In this document: piece by piece, positions 35,901 through 48,460 of the stretch
Layout of the letters: each line of letters begins with the position of its first letter
Numbering within the stretch: the stretch's first letter is position 1
Source: Rhizophagus irregularis
Taxonomy: Eukaryota; Glomeromycota; Glomeromycetes; Glomerales; Glomeraceae
Direction: 5' to 3'
Assembly: GCF_026210795.1 (NCBI RefSeq)
Contig: NC_089448.1
Location: forward strand, 1,116,001-1,180,000
DNA: 64,000 nucleotides
Notes under the pieces: generated by a model
What the model was told of the DNA's origin: nothing
The model's database searches: none
The model's input: the letters and a program-made list of their open reading frames with translations, nothing else
Translations under genes and position numbers: made by a program

Positions 35901-36429
35901 GTGATAGAAAATATAAAGGAACATACGAAAAAAGTTACATAATTTATTGAATTAAAAAGTGAATGAATTGATCTATGGCTATGTGAATTTATCAAGTCAC
36001 TTTTACCTGATAACTGACGCTAAAGGAAGAGGAAAGAGAAGAGAGGGGGAAAGAATAAAAGAAAGGGAAACAGGTAATGACTATATAATGAGTATAATCC
36101 ATGGGAGCTGAATTATTGCGTAATAGCTTAGAGGCGACTTAAAAAAAGTTTTAGTGTCGACATATTTATATGCAAACCGACGCAAAAAAAAAATTAGCTC
36201 ATGCGGATAAAGTCACTCATGACTAATTGTATTTACTCTCAATAACGCTAAAAAAAATTTATATTAAACTATGGAAAAGTTTAATAGTTTCGTAATGGAC
36301 GGAAAATATCCAAAAGGGTTGCAGTGCATCCATATAGTGATTGTTAAATATGATTTTTTAATTTCTTTAGTTTGAATAGTCACGGCTTTCGTTCATTGAT
36401 AAAAGGGTGGGTTACCAGGTACGTAATAC

Positions 36430-37735
36430 ACTTTCAACTTACCAACTTGCGAGGTCAAGAGTTATAGCTATCGTGCTCCTCCAAAACTTTTTAACATACT
36501 GCACAAGTTGTCTTTCAACGGATATAATAACTTTAGCTACGTACACTTCACGTAGTTTAACAGAAATAACACCATTCTCGTATATGTCATTGTTGATGTT
36601 GAATTATCTACAAGAAGAATTGACACTAAAATTGATACAGTTTATTATCAATTTTTATTAAAATTATCTTTAGTACTCGGAAATAATTGGGGACATTTTT
36701 AAATTTTTTTAAATTTTTTAAAATAAAAATGAAAAAGTAATCAAAAGCAAAATAGTAAAAAGCTCTTTTCTTAATCTTTTAATATCTTTATTATATTTTT
36801 TTATACTTTGAATAACTTCATCGATTTTTTTTTGGTTTCCGCTAGTTCAGTTTTTAATACAAGCAAATGAAAGAAGTTCAATACACTATTCTTTCTAATT
36901 GAATTTAGAGAATTAGAGTTGGAGAAAGGATTAATCCTTTTTAGTCTTTTTTGCTGAAACGTCATCAGAAATGAATTTCGAGATGTTCGACACGGTACAA
37001 CCAACAAGTACAAATAGAATCTTTTTTTCACTTTTTGCAAACCTATAGTCAAGGTTTTCGCTTCTTCTTTTATCCATATCTTGCAAAATAGAGTAAAAAA
37101 AATTAACACTGTGGCGCATCAGTACGTTTCGAAGCAGTTTCTAAATAAACAAATAAAAAATGATGAATATTATAAAAACAAAATAAACAAAATAAAAACT
37201 AGAGGCATACAGTCAGAACTCAGGAGTATTGCAGGCTGATCTATTTCTGGAACGTACGTATCTTCTGGACTTAATCAAATGATACAGTAATTACTTTAAA
37301 AAAAAGCTTTTATACCAGGTTTCACAAGAAGGAGTTCATCTGTGTCATCACACCAGATTAAATATTCCCGGGTGGTAAATCAATTTTAACAGCTATAAAG
37401 GTTTCTTGTTAGAATCCAACGCAAAGTAAGAGAATGTATGGTATACTCTATCTAACGTACCTTTGATGCAACTTATTTACGGCAACATGAAACTTATTTA
37501 ATTGATTTGCGGTTTTAGGTGTTGCAGGTGGAGAGATGACAACATTAATATGTCTTTTGGGTGTGTCAGTTCAATAATCTCTGATACTTCGTGATGCGAG
37601 CAACTCATCATCGTTAATTTCTTGAAGTTCAAGTTTATCATCACGAATACATACCTTCCATAGCTTTAAGTCATCGGAATTCAATACTAGCAAAGGCATT
37701 ACGTTTTTATACGAAAAAAAAGTTACATTATTTAT
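36430..37735 (-). pseudogene. Crinkler (CRN) pseudogene, copy B
   Basis: The minus strand starts with RNAFAS, a one-base insertion, and then DDLKLWKV, INDDELLASRSIRDY. An in-frame TGA stands where the CRN header usually has the W of its DWL-like end, followed by TPKRHINVVISPP, which resembles the HVLVxxP boundary motif. Further exon-like pieces are REYLIWCDDTDELLLVKPG (near 37330), DKRRSENLDYRFAKSEKK and ILFVLVGCTVSNISKFISD (37100-36950), and VYVAKVIISVERQLVQYVKK (near 36520), ending at a GTAAGT donor. CRN proteins are modular effectors or intracellular regulators. The insertion, stop and frame breaks show this copy is dead. Confidence 0.65.
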
Positions 37736-38386
37736 TGAATTAAAAAAGTGAATGAATTGATCTATGGCTATGTAAATCTATCCATTTTGTTGACTTAAAA
37801 CATGATAACTAACTCTAAGGTGCAGCGACATTAATCAGGACCTTTAGGGAAGGAAAGGAGAGAAAGGGAAAGGATGAGAGAAAAGGAAAAGGAAAGGTGT
37901 AGGTGAAGGAAGAGGAAAGAGAAGAGAGGGGGAAAGAATAAGAGAAAGGGAAACAGGTAATGATCATATAATCCATGGAAGCTGAAGTATTGCGTAATTG
38001 CTTAAAAAAAAAGTTTTAGTGGCGAGAAGATTTTAAAAAAAATCAATAGTATTGGGACATATTTATATTTACACACACCGACGTAAAAAAAAATTAGCTC
38101 ATGCGGATAAAAGTTACTAATGAGTAATTGTATTTACTCTCAATAACGCTAAAAAAAACTGGAAATTTATATAAAACCATGGAAAAATTTAATAGTTTCG
38201 TAATGAACGGAAAATTATCCAAAAGAGTTGCTGTACATCTAAATAGTGATTGTTAAATTTGAATAGTCATGACTTTCATTCATTGATAAACGGGTTACCA
38301 GGTACGTGAAATGTTGTGTAACCTTTAATGAATAAAATATAGTCGCGGTCGACGCAGATCTAAAAAAAATTTTTCTTCCGTTAAAA

Positions 38387-40491
38387 ATGTCTTTAAAATA
38401 TTTACCCAATCGAATCTTATTTCAAAATAATAAATTGTTTAACATTAACTTATTTTCGTCCATTTTTAGACAACAATACCATAAAATTAATATAAGAAAA
38501 AGATATTTAGCAACGGTATCATCATCTACATCATCAGATTTATTAGAAAATATTTATGATATTGTAATAGTTGGAGGTGGTATATCGGGAAGTGCTTTAG
38601 CATGTGCTTTAGCATCATCTTCAAAAATAACTGGATCACAAAAACGTGTCGCAATAATTGAATCTAGTGATACATCGAACATTAAAGGATGGAAACCTAT
38701 AAAAGGAGAATTTTCTAATCGTGTTAGTTCGTTAACGCCACGGTCTGTTGAATTTTTTAAAGGTATATTTAATTTAATTTATTATTTATTATTTACTTTT
38801 TATTTTATTTTTATTTCTATTTTTATTTTTCCTTTAAGAATTAATACTATCAATATTTCGAATATTAGGTATAGGAGTATGGCAAAATATTGAAGAAGAA
38901 AGAATAAAACCATTTAAGGATATGCAAGTATGGGATGGAATAAGTGATGCAAGAATTAAATTTAACAACGAGAATACTGGAATTGGACCATTAGCATGGA
39001 TATTGGAAAATTATAATATTCATCATGCAATACTTAGAACACTTGATCAATATAAAGAGGATAGTGATGTCGATTTTCTTGATAATACAAAAGTACAAAA
39101 AATTTCTTTTGATAAAGAAAATAAGGATGAACCATTTGATTTATCAGATTGGCCTTGTGTTGAATTAAGTAATGGAAAAAAATTGAAAACTAGATTATTG
39201 GTAAAGTTACAATTATTTATGCAGTTTCTGAAAATTTATTTTTTTGATATTGTATTATTAAGATTTTCTATCTAATAAAATCATTTTAGGTTGGAGCTGA
39301 TGGAATTAATTCACCTGTAAGATCTTTTGCCAATATTGATTCATTGGGTTGGGATTATAATTCGCACGCGGTCGTGGCTACTTTACATGTTGATTCAAAC
39401 GTTGAAAATAAAACTGCATGGCAAAGATTTTTACCAACCGGTCCGATCGCTATGTTACCGGTAAATTATATTATACTTTAAACTGTGTAATATTGATATT
39501 TTTAAATTTTTAACGAAAAAAAAAAAATTTTAATAGCTCCAAAATGGATATTCTTCGATGGTGTGGTCAACAACCCCAAATCTTGCAAACAAAATTAGAT
39601 CAATGTCATCAAATGATTTTGTGCACTTAGTTAATGCAGCATTTCAATTGCGTATGGCAGATTTAGAATATTTTTATTCACAATTAGGAGATGGAGAATC
39701 AGTAGATTTTCAAAATGAATTTGAATGGAGAAAAGATGTTCAATCAAAGAATTCTAATTATAAAGAAGAATTTCCTCCTATAGTTTTAGGTGTGCAAGAA
39801 AAGACTCGTGCCGGATTTCCATTAAGAATGAGAAATGCCGAAAGTTATATTAAAGAAAGAATTGTGCTTGTTGGGTAAGAATATATATATGTGTGTGTGT
39901 CAGAACATTAAAAAAAAAAAAGATTCTAATTTTGATTTATTTTATATTACATTTTTGTTAAAAAATAGAGATGCAGCTCATACGATACATCCATTAGCTG
40001 GACAGGGACTTAATCAAGGATTGGCAGATGTACAATGCTTATTAAAAGTTATTGAACAAGGAATTATCAACGGACAAGACATAGGTATTGTATTTTAAAT
40101 ATCTTATTCAAATAATATTGTGATCCTTGTGTCGTCAATAATATTGATTTTATTTTTTTTTAATACTGTACGTAGGAGATATAAATCTATTAAGAGAATA
40201 TTCATCAGAAAGATATTTTGCCAATATTATGATGCTTGGAGTTGTAGATAAATTACATAAATTATTTGGTACAAGCTTAACACCTATTGTATTAGCTAGA
40301 TCATTTGGATTAAAAGTTTTAGATAATTTTGATCCGATAAAAGTAAGTTAATAAAAATTTCATTTAATTTATTATTACAACAATAATATTTATTAACTTA
40401 TAAACAAATTTAAATCTAATTTTAAATTATTTTTTTTTTTTTTTTTTTTTTTTAGGCGGAAATCATGAAATTTGCTATGGGAGCCGAATGA
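38387..40491 (+). CDS. COQ6: ubiquinone biosynthesis monooxygenase COQ6, mitochondrial
   Basis: Exons 38387-38762, 38839-39200, 39290-39460, 39537-39874, 39969-40084, 40176-40342 and 40456-40491 join in frame (1566 nt, 521 aa); all introns are GT-AG. COQ6 is the FAD-dependent hydroxylase of the coenzyme Q ring, acting in the CoQ synthome at the inner mitochondrial membrane. The N-terminus (residues 1-45) is basic and acid-free, as in a mitochondrial presequence. DIVIVGGGISGSALACAL (58-75) is the FAD-binding GxGxxG. VGADGINSPVRS (247-258) is the conserved DG motif. AWQRFLPTGPIAMLP is diagnostic for the family. GDAAHTIHPLAGQGLNQG (416-433) is the second FAD motif. It is somewhat longer than the yeast protein (479 aa). 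All key motifs are intact. It requires a ferredoxin/ferredoxin reductase for electrons in known systems. Confidence 0.95.
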
Positions 40492-41771
40492 AATAATAAT
40501 ATAATAATCATTTTTGTAAATATTTAATATTGAAGTAGATTTAAGTATTTTTCTTTTGGATAAAAAATTTTTGTACGAAAGGTTTTCACAAGTATTTTGT
40601 AAATTATATTTATTGATTTCAAGGAGTAATATTTAGGCGCATCTATATAGAACAATTAATTTTTCAAAATTTAAAATAATGAAAATTATGATAATGGCAT
40701 AAAAATTTACTTATAAATACCGTAATAAATTTATTTTTATTTTTTTTATTTTTAAATCTCGGAGTAAAAACAGTGCCAGTAAATAGTAATGATAAATACC
40801 GTAATAAATAAACCCCACCCTCTATGAGTATCTATTATTCGCTTCGACTTTAAAAAAGGCCTTTCAAGGTCCATTATTGACATATGACTTTTAGATAACC
40901 TATATGTGTATCTATTGTCTGATTGGACCTTGTATAGCTATTGAGTGTTCTGGGACACATGTGTACCTAAAATTAATAAAATTAATAATATCAATATTAT
41001 TATAAAATTCTCGAATGATAAAATTTTTTTACAAACCTTCCAATATTAATTTTTTTGAAGACCGTAATCAAATTTCATATATCAGCGTAAAAACTATTTT
41101 GATGGTCTTCTATACAAATCAAGGATCCACTGGATACCCCGATGGGTAGATTCGTAGCGAATAATTTTTTTTTATTAAAATTAAATATTAAAATTTTGGC
41201 AATTCATTTCAAAACTCATTTTATTACTTTACTGATACACTACTCCACTTTAGTTTAGATGTTCTTCCCTCGAATGACACTTGAATTATGTTGAAAGGTA
41301 ACAAATTTAGATACTCTTATATCCATAACGCTAAAGTCGCTCGATTTTAAATAGTTATTACAATATATAACTAATAACCGTGATTATTAATCCAATTTAC
41401 TTAATAAGAAAAATACTTTATTATAAAAAAAAAACTAATAACCGTGATAAAATCGTAAGTTGCCTGCCTCCCATGATACTATAAATTCCTGTACGAAAAA
41501 ATTGGGCATAATAATTACGTCTGGAACTCTCGTCTAAAAACAATACATATTTTTTTTTTAAAAAAAAAAAATTAGTAACGCATTTTATTAATTATTTAAA
41601 TCTTTAATTCATAATTTTTTTAAAATAGAGGTATGAATCTATCTATAACAATGCTATAGACTAAATTATGTAATCTATACTATTCCGTTTTCTAACTAAT
41701 AACTAGTTTTCATAAACCCGTGCCAAGTCGCCCCAATAGACCTATTATCAATAATGCAATTCATCATTTTA
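40492..41771. other. COQ6 3' flank, nothing recognised
   Basis: AT-rich sequence with no sustained coding frame; it contains ATAAATACCGTAATAAAT twice (about 40715 and 40792). No terminator was identified. Confidence 0.5.
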
Positions 41772-42790
41772 CTATTTTAATAAATTTTTACCGTTTCTTT
41801 TTCTAATTATTTCATTATTATCTCCTTTTTTTGTTTTTTTGTTTTCATTATTCACCCGCTCTAGTATATCATTCCTGCTTCTTTTATCTACTTTGCCAAT
41901 TCCTTCTTCTTTTCTAAATTGATTACCTTCTCGCACCTTTTCTCCAAATTTGTTTTTCAATTCCTCGTAACAATAGACCCATAAGCTGAAAATCACCTTT
42001 CTTTCATCCTTATCATTAGTGATTTTGTTAAATCTATTATTGTACACACCTCTTAATAATTCCCACTCTCTTGTTTTACCCAATAAAATTAATGATTGAT
42101 CAAATAATATACTCGAGAACGCAATATTTATATTTCGCACCATTGCTGCTTGATCTATATCGCCCTTTTCTAACATCTTTTTTTCGTAAGATACCATTGC
42201 GCTCAAAATTACCTAAATTCAATAGCTTCACATATCCAAATATGATCCCAATCCTCGACTTCTTTTTCGCAACGTATACATATATCGTTATCGATCATAT
42301 TTGCGTAAGTCGGTAGTGCCTTCAGAAGATTTTTAATTTTGTAAGCACGTTCATAAGAATTATGATCGCTTGTTTGTCGTTTAGAGTACTTATTTAAATT
42401 GCTAACAAAATATAATGACTTATTCCAATCTAATTCATAAGTAAAATAAATCTTCAATTAGTTCACTATTTAAAAATTCATTCTTGTATTTAACCATAGC
42501 TTTTAATTTAGCTCAATCTCTAAACTCTCCAGTTATCAATGACTTGTTCCAATACAAATTAAATTCGTTTATTAACAAACCATCCATCATGATAGAACAA
42601 TTAGGAAGTCTTTCTATTGTTGAATTATTCATTGATTTCATATAGTTCGTTAATTGAGCACTGACTATGTTAGCTTTTGTATATTCAAACTGATATTCAT
42701 TTTTTCCAACCGCAATACTTATACTGTTTCTTTTGTTAGCTCTAATTAAAATAGGTTGCAAGTTCACACAGCCTGTTTGTACGATCATCT
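41772..42790 (-). pseudogene. non-LTR retrotransposon C-terminus relic
   Basis: Three successive minus-strand frames read as one broken protein. The first (42788-42513) includes ANIVSAQLTNYMKSMNNSTI, which fits the end of an RNase H-like domain, then LLINEFNLYWNKSLITGEF. The second (42457-42209) contains CIRCEKEVEDWDHIWIC, a C-x2-C-x8-H-x3-C zinc knuckle typical of the C-terminus of LINE-type RT/RNase H proteins. The third (42206-41772) is a lysine/asparagine-rich tail. The frames are separated by stops, and the reverse transcriptase domain is absent. This is a 5'-truncated dead copy. Confidence 0.7.
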
Positions 42791-43349
42791 CGGCAGTATT
42801 TAAAATCTTGTATTTATTGATTTTTCAAATCGAAGATTTCGTTACAAACAGATTAATGGACACACCCGCACTAATTTTACGTGAAAATATAATTTTCATC
42901 ATACTAAATGAAAAAAGATTGAAAATCCATATTACTATATGTATATATATAAAAAAAGATACAGTAAAAAATGAGAAAAAGTAAAAAGTGAAATATAAAT
43001 ATAAACAGAATTATCGATATATGTAATTACCATAGTAAAGAACAAAAAAGGTTTAGGAAATCTGAACATGACGACGGATGGTTATGAAATACGATAGCTC
43101 TGATCCATTTTCCTTGAATAAGACGTACAGTACTACCAAATTCTCACATAAAGATCGTAAAATTAACTTAGAATTCTAGTTTTTTTGTCCATTTCTATAT
43201 TTCCTCCTACATTTGCTCCGATAAAATCACATAATATACTATCATTCACTAGATCATTAATCATTTGTTGCATATGTTACTACTTAATATGTTAATATTG
43301 AATTGGGATTTACCTTTATCCAAAGTTTAATTAAAATGTTACATGGTTA
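42791..43349. other. intergenic, nothing recognised
   Basis: AT-rich sequence between the LINE relic and the eroded coding region. No gene or repeat supported. Confidence 0.4.
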
Positions 43350-44110
43350 CCGTTGGCAGCTTCTGTTCTTCTGAGGAAGACGTGTAATTGTACTTTTCAA
43401 GGTTATTCGAACTGATCTTCGTAATCTTTGAGATCTTCCATCATTAAATTTTCTGTTTCCACATGAAAGATACCAGTTTATTAAACATACACCGTACATT
43501 TAATTCAAATGAAACATAACATCCCACACAAGTAAATATCCTCTCTGTTTTTCGTATTTAATTCTCCTTAAATCCACTTAGCTCGTTCTGTTTGGTTGAT
43601 ACACGCTCTCATAGAATTCCTCGGCTCTTTTATTTCTTTTTCGATAGTGAATGGCGTGGTTTGAAGTTTGCTCAATTCTTTTTTCAGATGCTATGATAGT
43701 AAAAAAAAAATGATAAATAATTGATATAAAATGTATGGAGGTAAAATTTACGATATATAAAAATGAGCAAATAATCAGTCACACATACCATGTTATTTAA
43801 TTTAATACGAGTCCGCACTTTTGCATAATAAACTACTGTTTACCATTCGATTAAAAAAGAAATCACATGTGCTCATAGTAAGAGGTAATTTCTAATCGAC
43901 GCCGGACAGTTTATATAACCAATAATTCTTTTGTCCAAAATAACGATAATTTCCTCACATCTTCTTTCATTGATTTAACCACATTACTTGTAGCTCCATT
44001 CGAAATTATTTCTCATTCTTTTTACCATCAATTGAATTTTCTAAATTTTTTGTTTCTTTTTTCATGTATCTTAACAAGTTCCATTTGAATAACATCGTTC
44101 TCAAGCATCT
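43350..44110 (-). pseudogene. eroded coding region, family not recognised
   Basis: Minus-strand islands: MLENDVIQMELVKIHEKRNK (about 44100), SNGATSNVVKSMKEDVRKLS then LFWTKEL (about 43990), SEKRIEQTSNHAIHYRKRNK then RAEEFYESVYQPNRTS (about 43690-43590), and FHVETENLMMEDLKDYEDQF (about 43460). They are interrupted by stops and frame changes. The 43890-44110 part recurs, inverted, at 56080-56300. Charged helical character only; no motif I can name. Confidence 0.35.
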
Positions 44111-44644
44111 CCTTCAATTTGATCAGATAGTGATGTCATTGTGACATAAATTTTAAGCAATGGATTTTTATGATAACTTGAATAAAAAGTTAAAGCCAAT
44201 ATATTTATTTAAAACTTTGGCAATTTCTATTTGTACACGGGATGTTTAAACATAGTAGATTAAAAACGGCATTCAAAACCTCCTTTAATGCCTTAAGTAA
44301 ACTTGCAGAGCAGGTGAAAATACATATATTTATCTGTAATATAATAAGAATAAAAAGTAAAAGAGTATAATGTCGGTAGCATTCAATTTCAAATTAAAAA
44401 ACAAAAAATTAGTCTATTAAAAATTATATTTATATGACCTGTGTACAAACACCCCGTGTAAACTTAGAAATTTTCTAAAACTTTTTATATACATATTTCT
44501 TACATAATAATAATTTTTTTTTATATTGAAAAAAAATATTACTGAGAACTCAATTTTGTTATACTAAATATATTGGGCGTTTTCTATCAATTGATCATTT
44601 AAGAAATTTCCACTTTTTCCACTTGGCGTTTTTCTATTAAGATC

Positions 44645-44852
44645 AGTCATCCCGCCCCGCTTCTAAAAATAGATTTTATTTGTCACCAATATCACACCCT
44701 TCACGTTTCCATAATCCATAATTATCTGAGGACTAAAATCCCATTTGTCACACCCTTAGTCATCACTGTGTTGTTTCCACGGTCACGGGTTGGGACTTGT
44801 TGGGACGTGTTTGATTAGTAAAATCTATTTTTAGAAGCGGGGCGGGATGACT
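44645..44852. mobile_element. MITE with perfect 34-bp TIRs
   Basis: AGTCATCCCGCCCCGCTTCT at 44645 continues for 34 bp, and 44819-44852 is its exact reverse complement. The 140-bp interior is non-coding. The GC-rich ends stand out strongly in AT-rich flanks. No convincing target-site duplication. The flanking word TCTATCAATTGATCATTT occurs on both sides (44586 and 44863), so it inserted in, or was duplicated with, a local repeat. Confidence 0.85.
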
Positions 44853-45049
44853 ACTCTTCTATCAATTGATCATTTTAAGGAATCTTCGATAAGCCACTGC
44901 ATGTGATTAATTTATTTGATCGCCGTTTGTTAAAAATGGAATTAATGAGACGAATTGGTTAAATGTAAATATTTATTGCATTTATTGTATTGTAGTGATA
45001 AAATAATTTGTAATTTACTGAGGAAAGTTCACGATGCGATTGATGTTTA

Positions 45050-46570
45050 TCCTGGACGGACGAGATAAGGCCGTTGTCGGACCGATTCCCACATAACCTT
45101 TTCCCGACAACAGTTTCCGACAACCTGAGTGGACATTTCCCCGAAAAGCTATTATCCCGACATGGAAAATCAAATTATTAAAAATGTAACTTTGGGTTGA
45201 GTATATAGTATCTAACAATAAAATAACACATTATCGTTAGCCGAAAAACGGAGCCGAATTCCTGATTGTCGATCATCCGGACCCAGTTTATCGCATAGGA
45301 ACATTAAAAGTCAATAAAATTATTGTTACGACGCGTAGTCTACTTCATAATTGATTTTGATCACATGTTTTATTGGTTGGTGTAACCCGATCAGACGTGT
45401 ACCAGCAAAACTGTTGGTCCATTGATCGATCAATCAATCAATTCTGAAGTAGACTAGTGAGAAATATTGATGGCCAATAAAATTAGATGTATCACGTGAT
45501 TAATTTCGAACGAAAAAAAAAAGAAATAAAGTATAATTTTAAAATTTAATAACTATGTTTCCTATGATTCAATTTAAATAATTGTTAATATTCTGAAAGA
45601 ACAAACAAAGCTTATCCTAATACTTTAAAATTATCTTAATCTGACATGGCTATACATAGTTATAACCATTTAAATAATTATAATACTAATTAAAACATAA
45701 ATTATGTGAAATATATAGTTTATTCAATAAAACTTAAACCTATTAAAATATAAACGAAAAAATACTTAATTAGCATTTATTTAACTTTATATAATTAATT
45801 AAAAAGTAATATTTTTGTTCGAAAGTATAACTTTTAAGACAACTTTTTGCATAAAAAGAAAAAGAAAATCGAAGGAAATCTGTAAAAACTTCATAACTTG
45901 AAAACCAACTCTTACCTGGTAAATATCATACTTATAACCTTGCAAGTGTATAGTTTGTCATAAAAGTTTATAAAATCATGGGAAATATGCAAGAAATAAA
46001 TTTAACAAAAAACTTTTATTAGAAGTAATTGAAAAAAAATCGAGGAAATCGGGAAATCAAATTAGTTACACAATTAGGGGGTCGAAAACGGCGATAAATC
46101 GCAGAAAATCCCATGGAATTCCACGACGATCTGGGTCCGGATCACGTTGCTGCGGTTAATTATTTTTCGGCTAACTACACCATAAATCGCAAATATTTAA
46201 ATTTTAATTAGTTTTGTCATTTATATAAATATAAATTAAGATTTCGTTAATGTTAATTTCATTATAATATTTCAAATTAATAAACTTGACGATATTCCTA
46301 AACTGTAAATAATTTATAATAAATTTCATGAAATTAATTTATTTATTATATAAAAAAAATCATTTTTATTTTTATTTTTTCGCAGTAAAATCAAGTATTT
46401 TTATAAATCATTTTCGTAATTTGATTTCGAGAAATTGTCATGTCGAGGCAATATCATGTCGGGAAAAGTTCTTTTCGAGATTCAGAAATTTGTCTTGTCG
46501 AAAATTGCTGTTGGGAAAAGATTATGTCGGGAAAATAAATGTCGGGAAATCATTCCGTAACCGATAAGAC
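45050..46570. mobile_element. foldback element with GTCGGGAAAA ends
   Basis: The left end (about 45080-45175) contains TTTTCCCGACAACAG, TTCCGACAACC and TATTATCCCGACATG. The right end (about 46430-46560) contains the inverted words TGTCGGGAAAAG, GTTGGGAAAAGATTATGTCG and TGTCGGGAAATC. Both ends are therefore imperfect inverted repeats built of GTCGGGAAA modules. A second element lies inside. The module resembles the TGTCGGTGAA array at 2497. Confidence 0.55.
45236..46175. mobile_element. nested element, GTTAGCCGAAAAA TIRs
   Basis: The left end begins GTTAGCCGAAAAA and contains ATCCGGACCCAG 45 bp in. The right end, inverted, has the same two words in the same order. The interior shares GGAAATCGGGAAATCAAA with the mariner relic at 60286-60779, so it is probably a related non-autonomous element. 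No coding sequence was recognised. Confidence 0.65.
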
Positions 46571-46869
46571 AACCGTGTATTTACAATGTTAGATAGATTA
46601 GTTAGTTTACTTTATGTAATTAGCCTTATTACTATTGCATCATAAAATAGGAAATCAAAGAAAAAAAAAAATGATATAATCACAGTAAAAATTAATGACA
46701 TACTTACAATTTATTGTACTTAACCGGAACAATGAACTTCTGTTAATAATACTACTACCTTCATCCTTTGTGATGATTCATTATTCCCTGGAGAAATAGA
46801 AGGAAATACTTGGAAAATATATACTTTTGGGACGAAAACCGTTCAAGCAATTTACAGTACCATTAACAA

Positions 46870-47660
46870 CTATAAATTTCGTCAATATCCCCAAAAAACA
46901 TCCCTTTCTTTCTATAAAAATAAATTGTGAAAAGAAAGCAAATTAAATAACAAATATAAAATTTTATTTAATTTAATTTTTTTTACGAAACTTTAACCTA
47001 CCTGCTTTAATGTTATTTATTCGTTTCATCGAGTATAATATATTCTTTGATTTTAATGACGATCTTAGATTTTTTTACACCTCACAATAAATTTATTTAT
47101 TCGAATTTCGAAAATTTTTTTTGTATTAATTTCATTTGACTTACGAATTATAGAAATTTCCAAGAAATATCCGTGCGAAATACTGCACGACGTTCTTTAT
47201 TATTGATACTGACTTGACAATCCTCAATAAAAACAATATGATAAATGAATAATGTGTTAATCATTTTATTATTCTTCTTAGCCTAATGAACAATCATTTT
47301 ACCGTTTTTATGGTCTTTAATGTAAACAATGTGAAAAAGAGCTGTTACACAACCCAAGGTGAATACAGTATAATAGGAAGAGAACTATCCTTATACCTTT
47401 TTTTTAATATTCTTACTTTTTTACATGGATTAATCATAATTTTTGATTATTAAACCAAAACTCTCAATTAAGTTAACTTACAGTATTTCATAAGTCATGA
47501 GCTTCCTTCCTTCATATATAAGCGAATGCAATTATTAAACTGTTTAGATAGCCAAAGAAAATATCGGATTTAGCAAAATTTAATTATTAACTTTATTTAC
47601 CTGATTATAAAAACGAAGAAGACTAAATATTTTTAAACGACATCTTTTTTAAAGAATAAT
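46870..47660. repeat. inverted segmental duplicate of 55.17-55.99 kb
   Basis: Successive blocks match the reverse complement of 55174-55990 in order: TTTCGTCAATATCCCC, the ATTATAGAAATTTCC...CCGTGCGAA block, AATATTCTTAC, and AACCAAAGAAAATATCG-like sequence ending in TAAATATTTTTAAACGACA. The 43890-44110 and 56080-56300 pair extends the same inverted relationship, with the 44.6-46.6 kb elements inserted in this copy. Confidence 0.7.
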
Positions 47661-48460
47661 ATATGTAATTTGTATTTATAACAATCGTATGAAATATTCA
47701 TTCTCTCTTGAATATTTTTGTGGTAATTGAATAATTGTAAGAAGCAAACAAGTGCAAGTTTTACGATTGTTTCGTTTTAAATGAATATTCATCGGGACGA
47801 AAGCGTGTGAAAAATCCAAAATTTAATTGCTTAATATAAGGTTTATAATTATAAGTATATATAGTTTGGCTAATAATAGTTAAATTTACGCCGAAATAAT
47901 TAAAAAAGTAAAAATGCGTTTATAAATTATAATAGTGCTACGTTTAGTACTATTATGAACGCAACTTAATGGAACTTAATTTCACTTTATATGATTAAAA
48001 AATATAGCTATCTATATAATTTTTTTGCTCTGGTTAATAATCCTTATTCTCATTTTTTAAATAAAGAGAACTTTTAATGTCAACAAAACTTCGTTGAATC
48101 AGTAATTATTATCTAATTATTTAAGCAAATATTTTGATCAACGGACCTCATTGTTTTTTGCATTTTAAATTTAACCAAAAATGAGCAAAATTCTGCATAT
48201 CTGCATAAATAATTTCATTCGTTTAAAAAAAATAATTTCATTCAAAGTAATATACTGTATCTAATTTCATATGTTCGGAATTTAATTAGAAATTATTTAA
48301 TTAAAACTTAATTATTATTTATTTATTTATTTTTTTTAACTATAAAAGTCTTTATAGAATTTACGAATAATACACGAAATACGTAATTCACATTATCTTT
48401 GCAGATGTACAGTATATAATCCGGGATAGAATAAGCCCGGTGACATTGGTTGCATTTTCT

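Larger units (their letters stand above)
35700..38310. repeat. tandem duplication, 1.88-kb spacing
   Basis: 35700-36425 and 37585-38310 are homologous in direct orientation: the CRN header, then a purine-rich block (GGGGGAAAGAATAA), then TCCATGG-AGCTGAA, then GTTACCAGGTACGT. The second copy has extra purine-rich sequence (37830-37955). The duplicated part next to 38.3 kb is the upstream region of COQ6, so the F-box side carries a detached copy of it. Confidence 0.85.

Noticed and set aside
36407..36661. 84-residue plus-strand frame
   Set aside because: Antisense to the better supported CRN exon-like piece on the minus strand.
42733..42984. 83-residue plus-strand frame
   Set aside because: Antisense to the retrotransposon relic and without motif.
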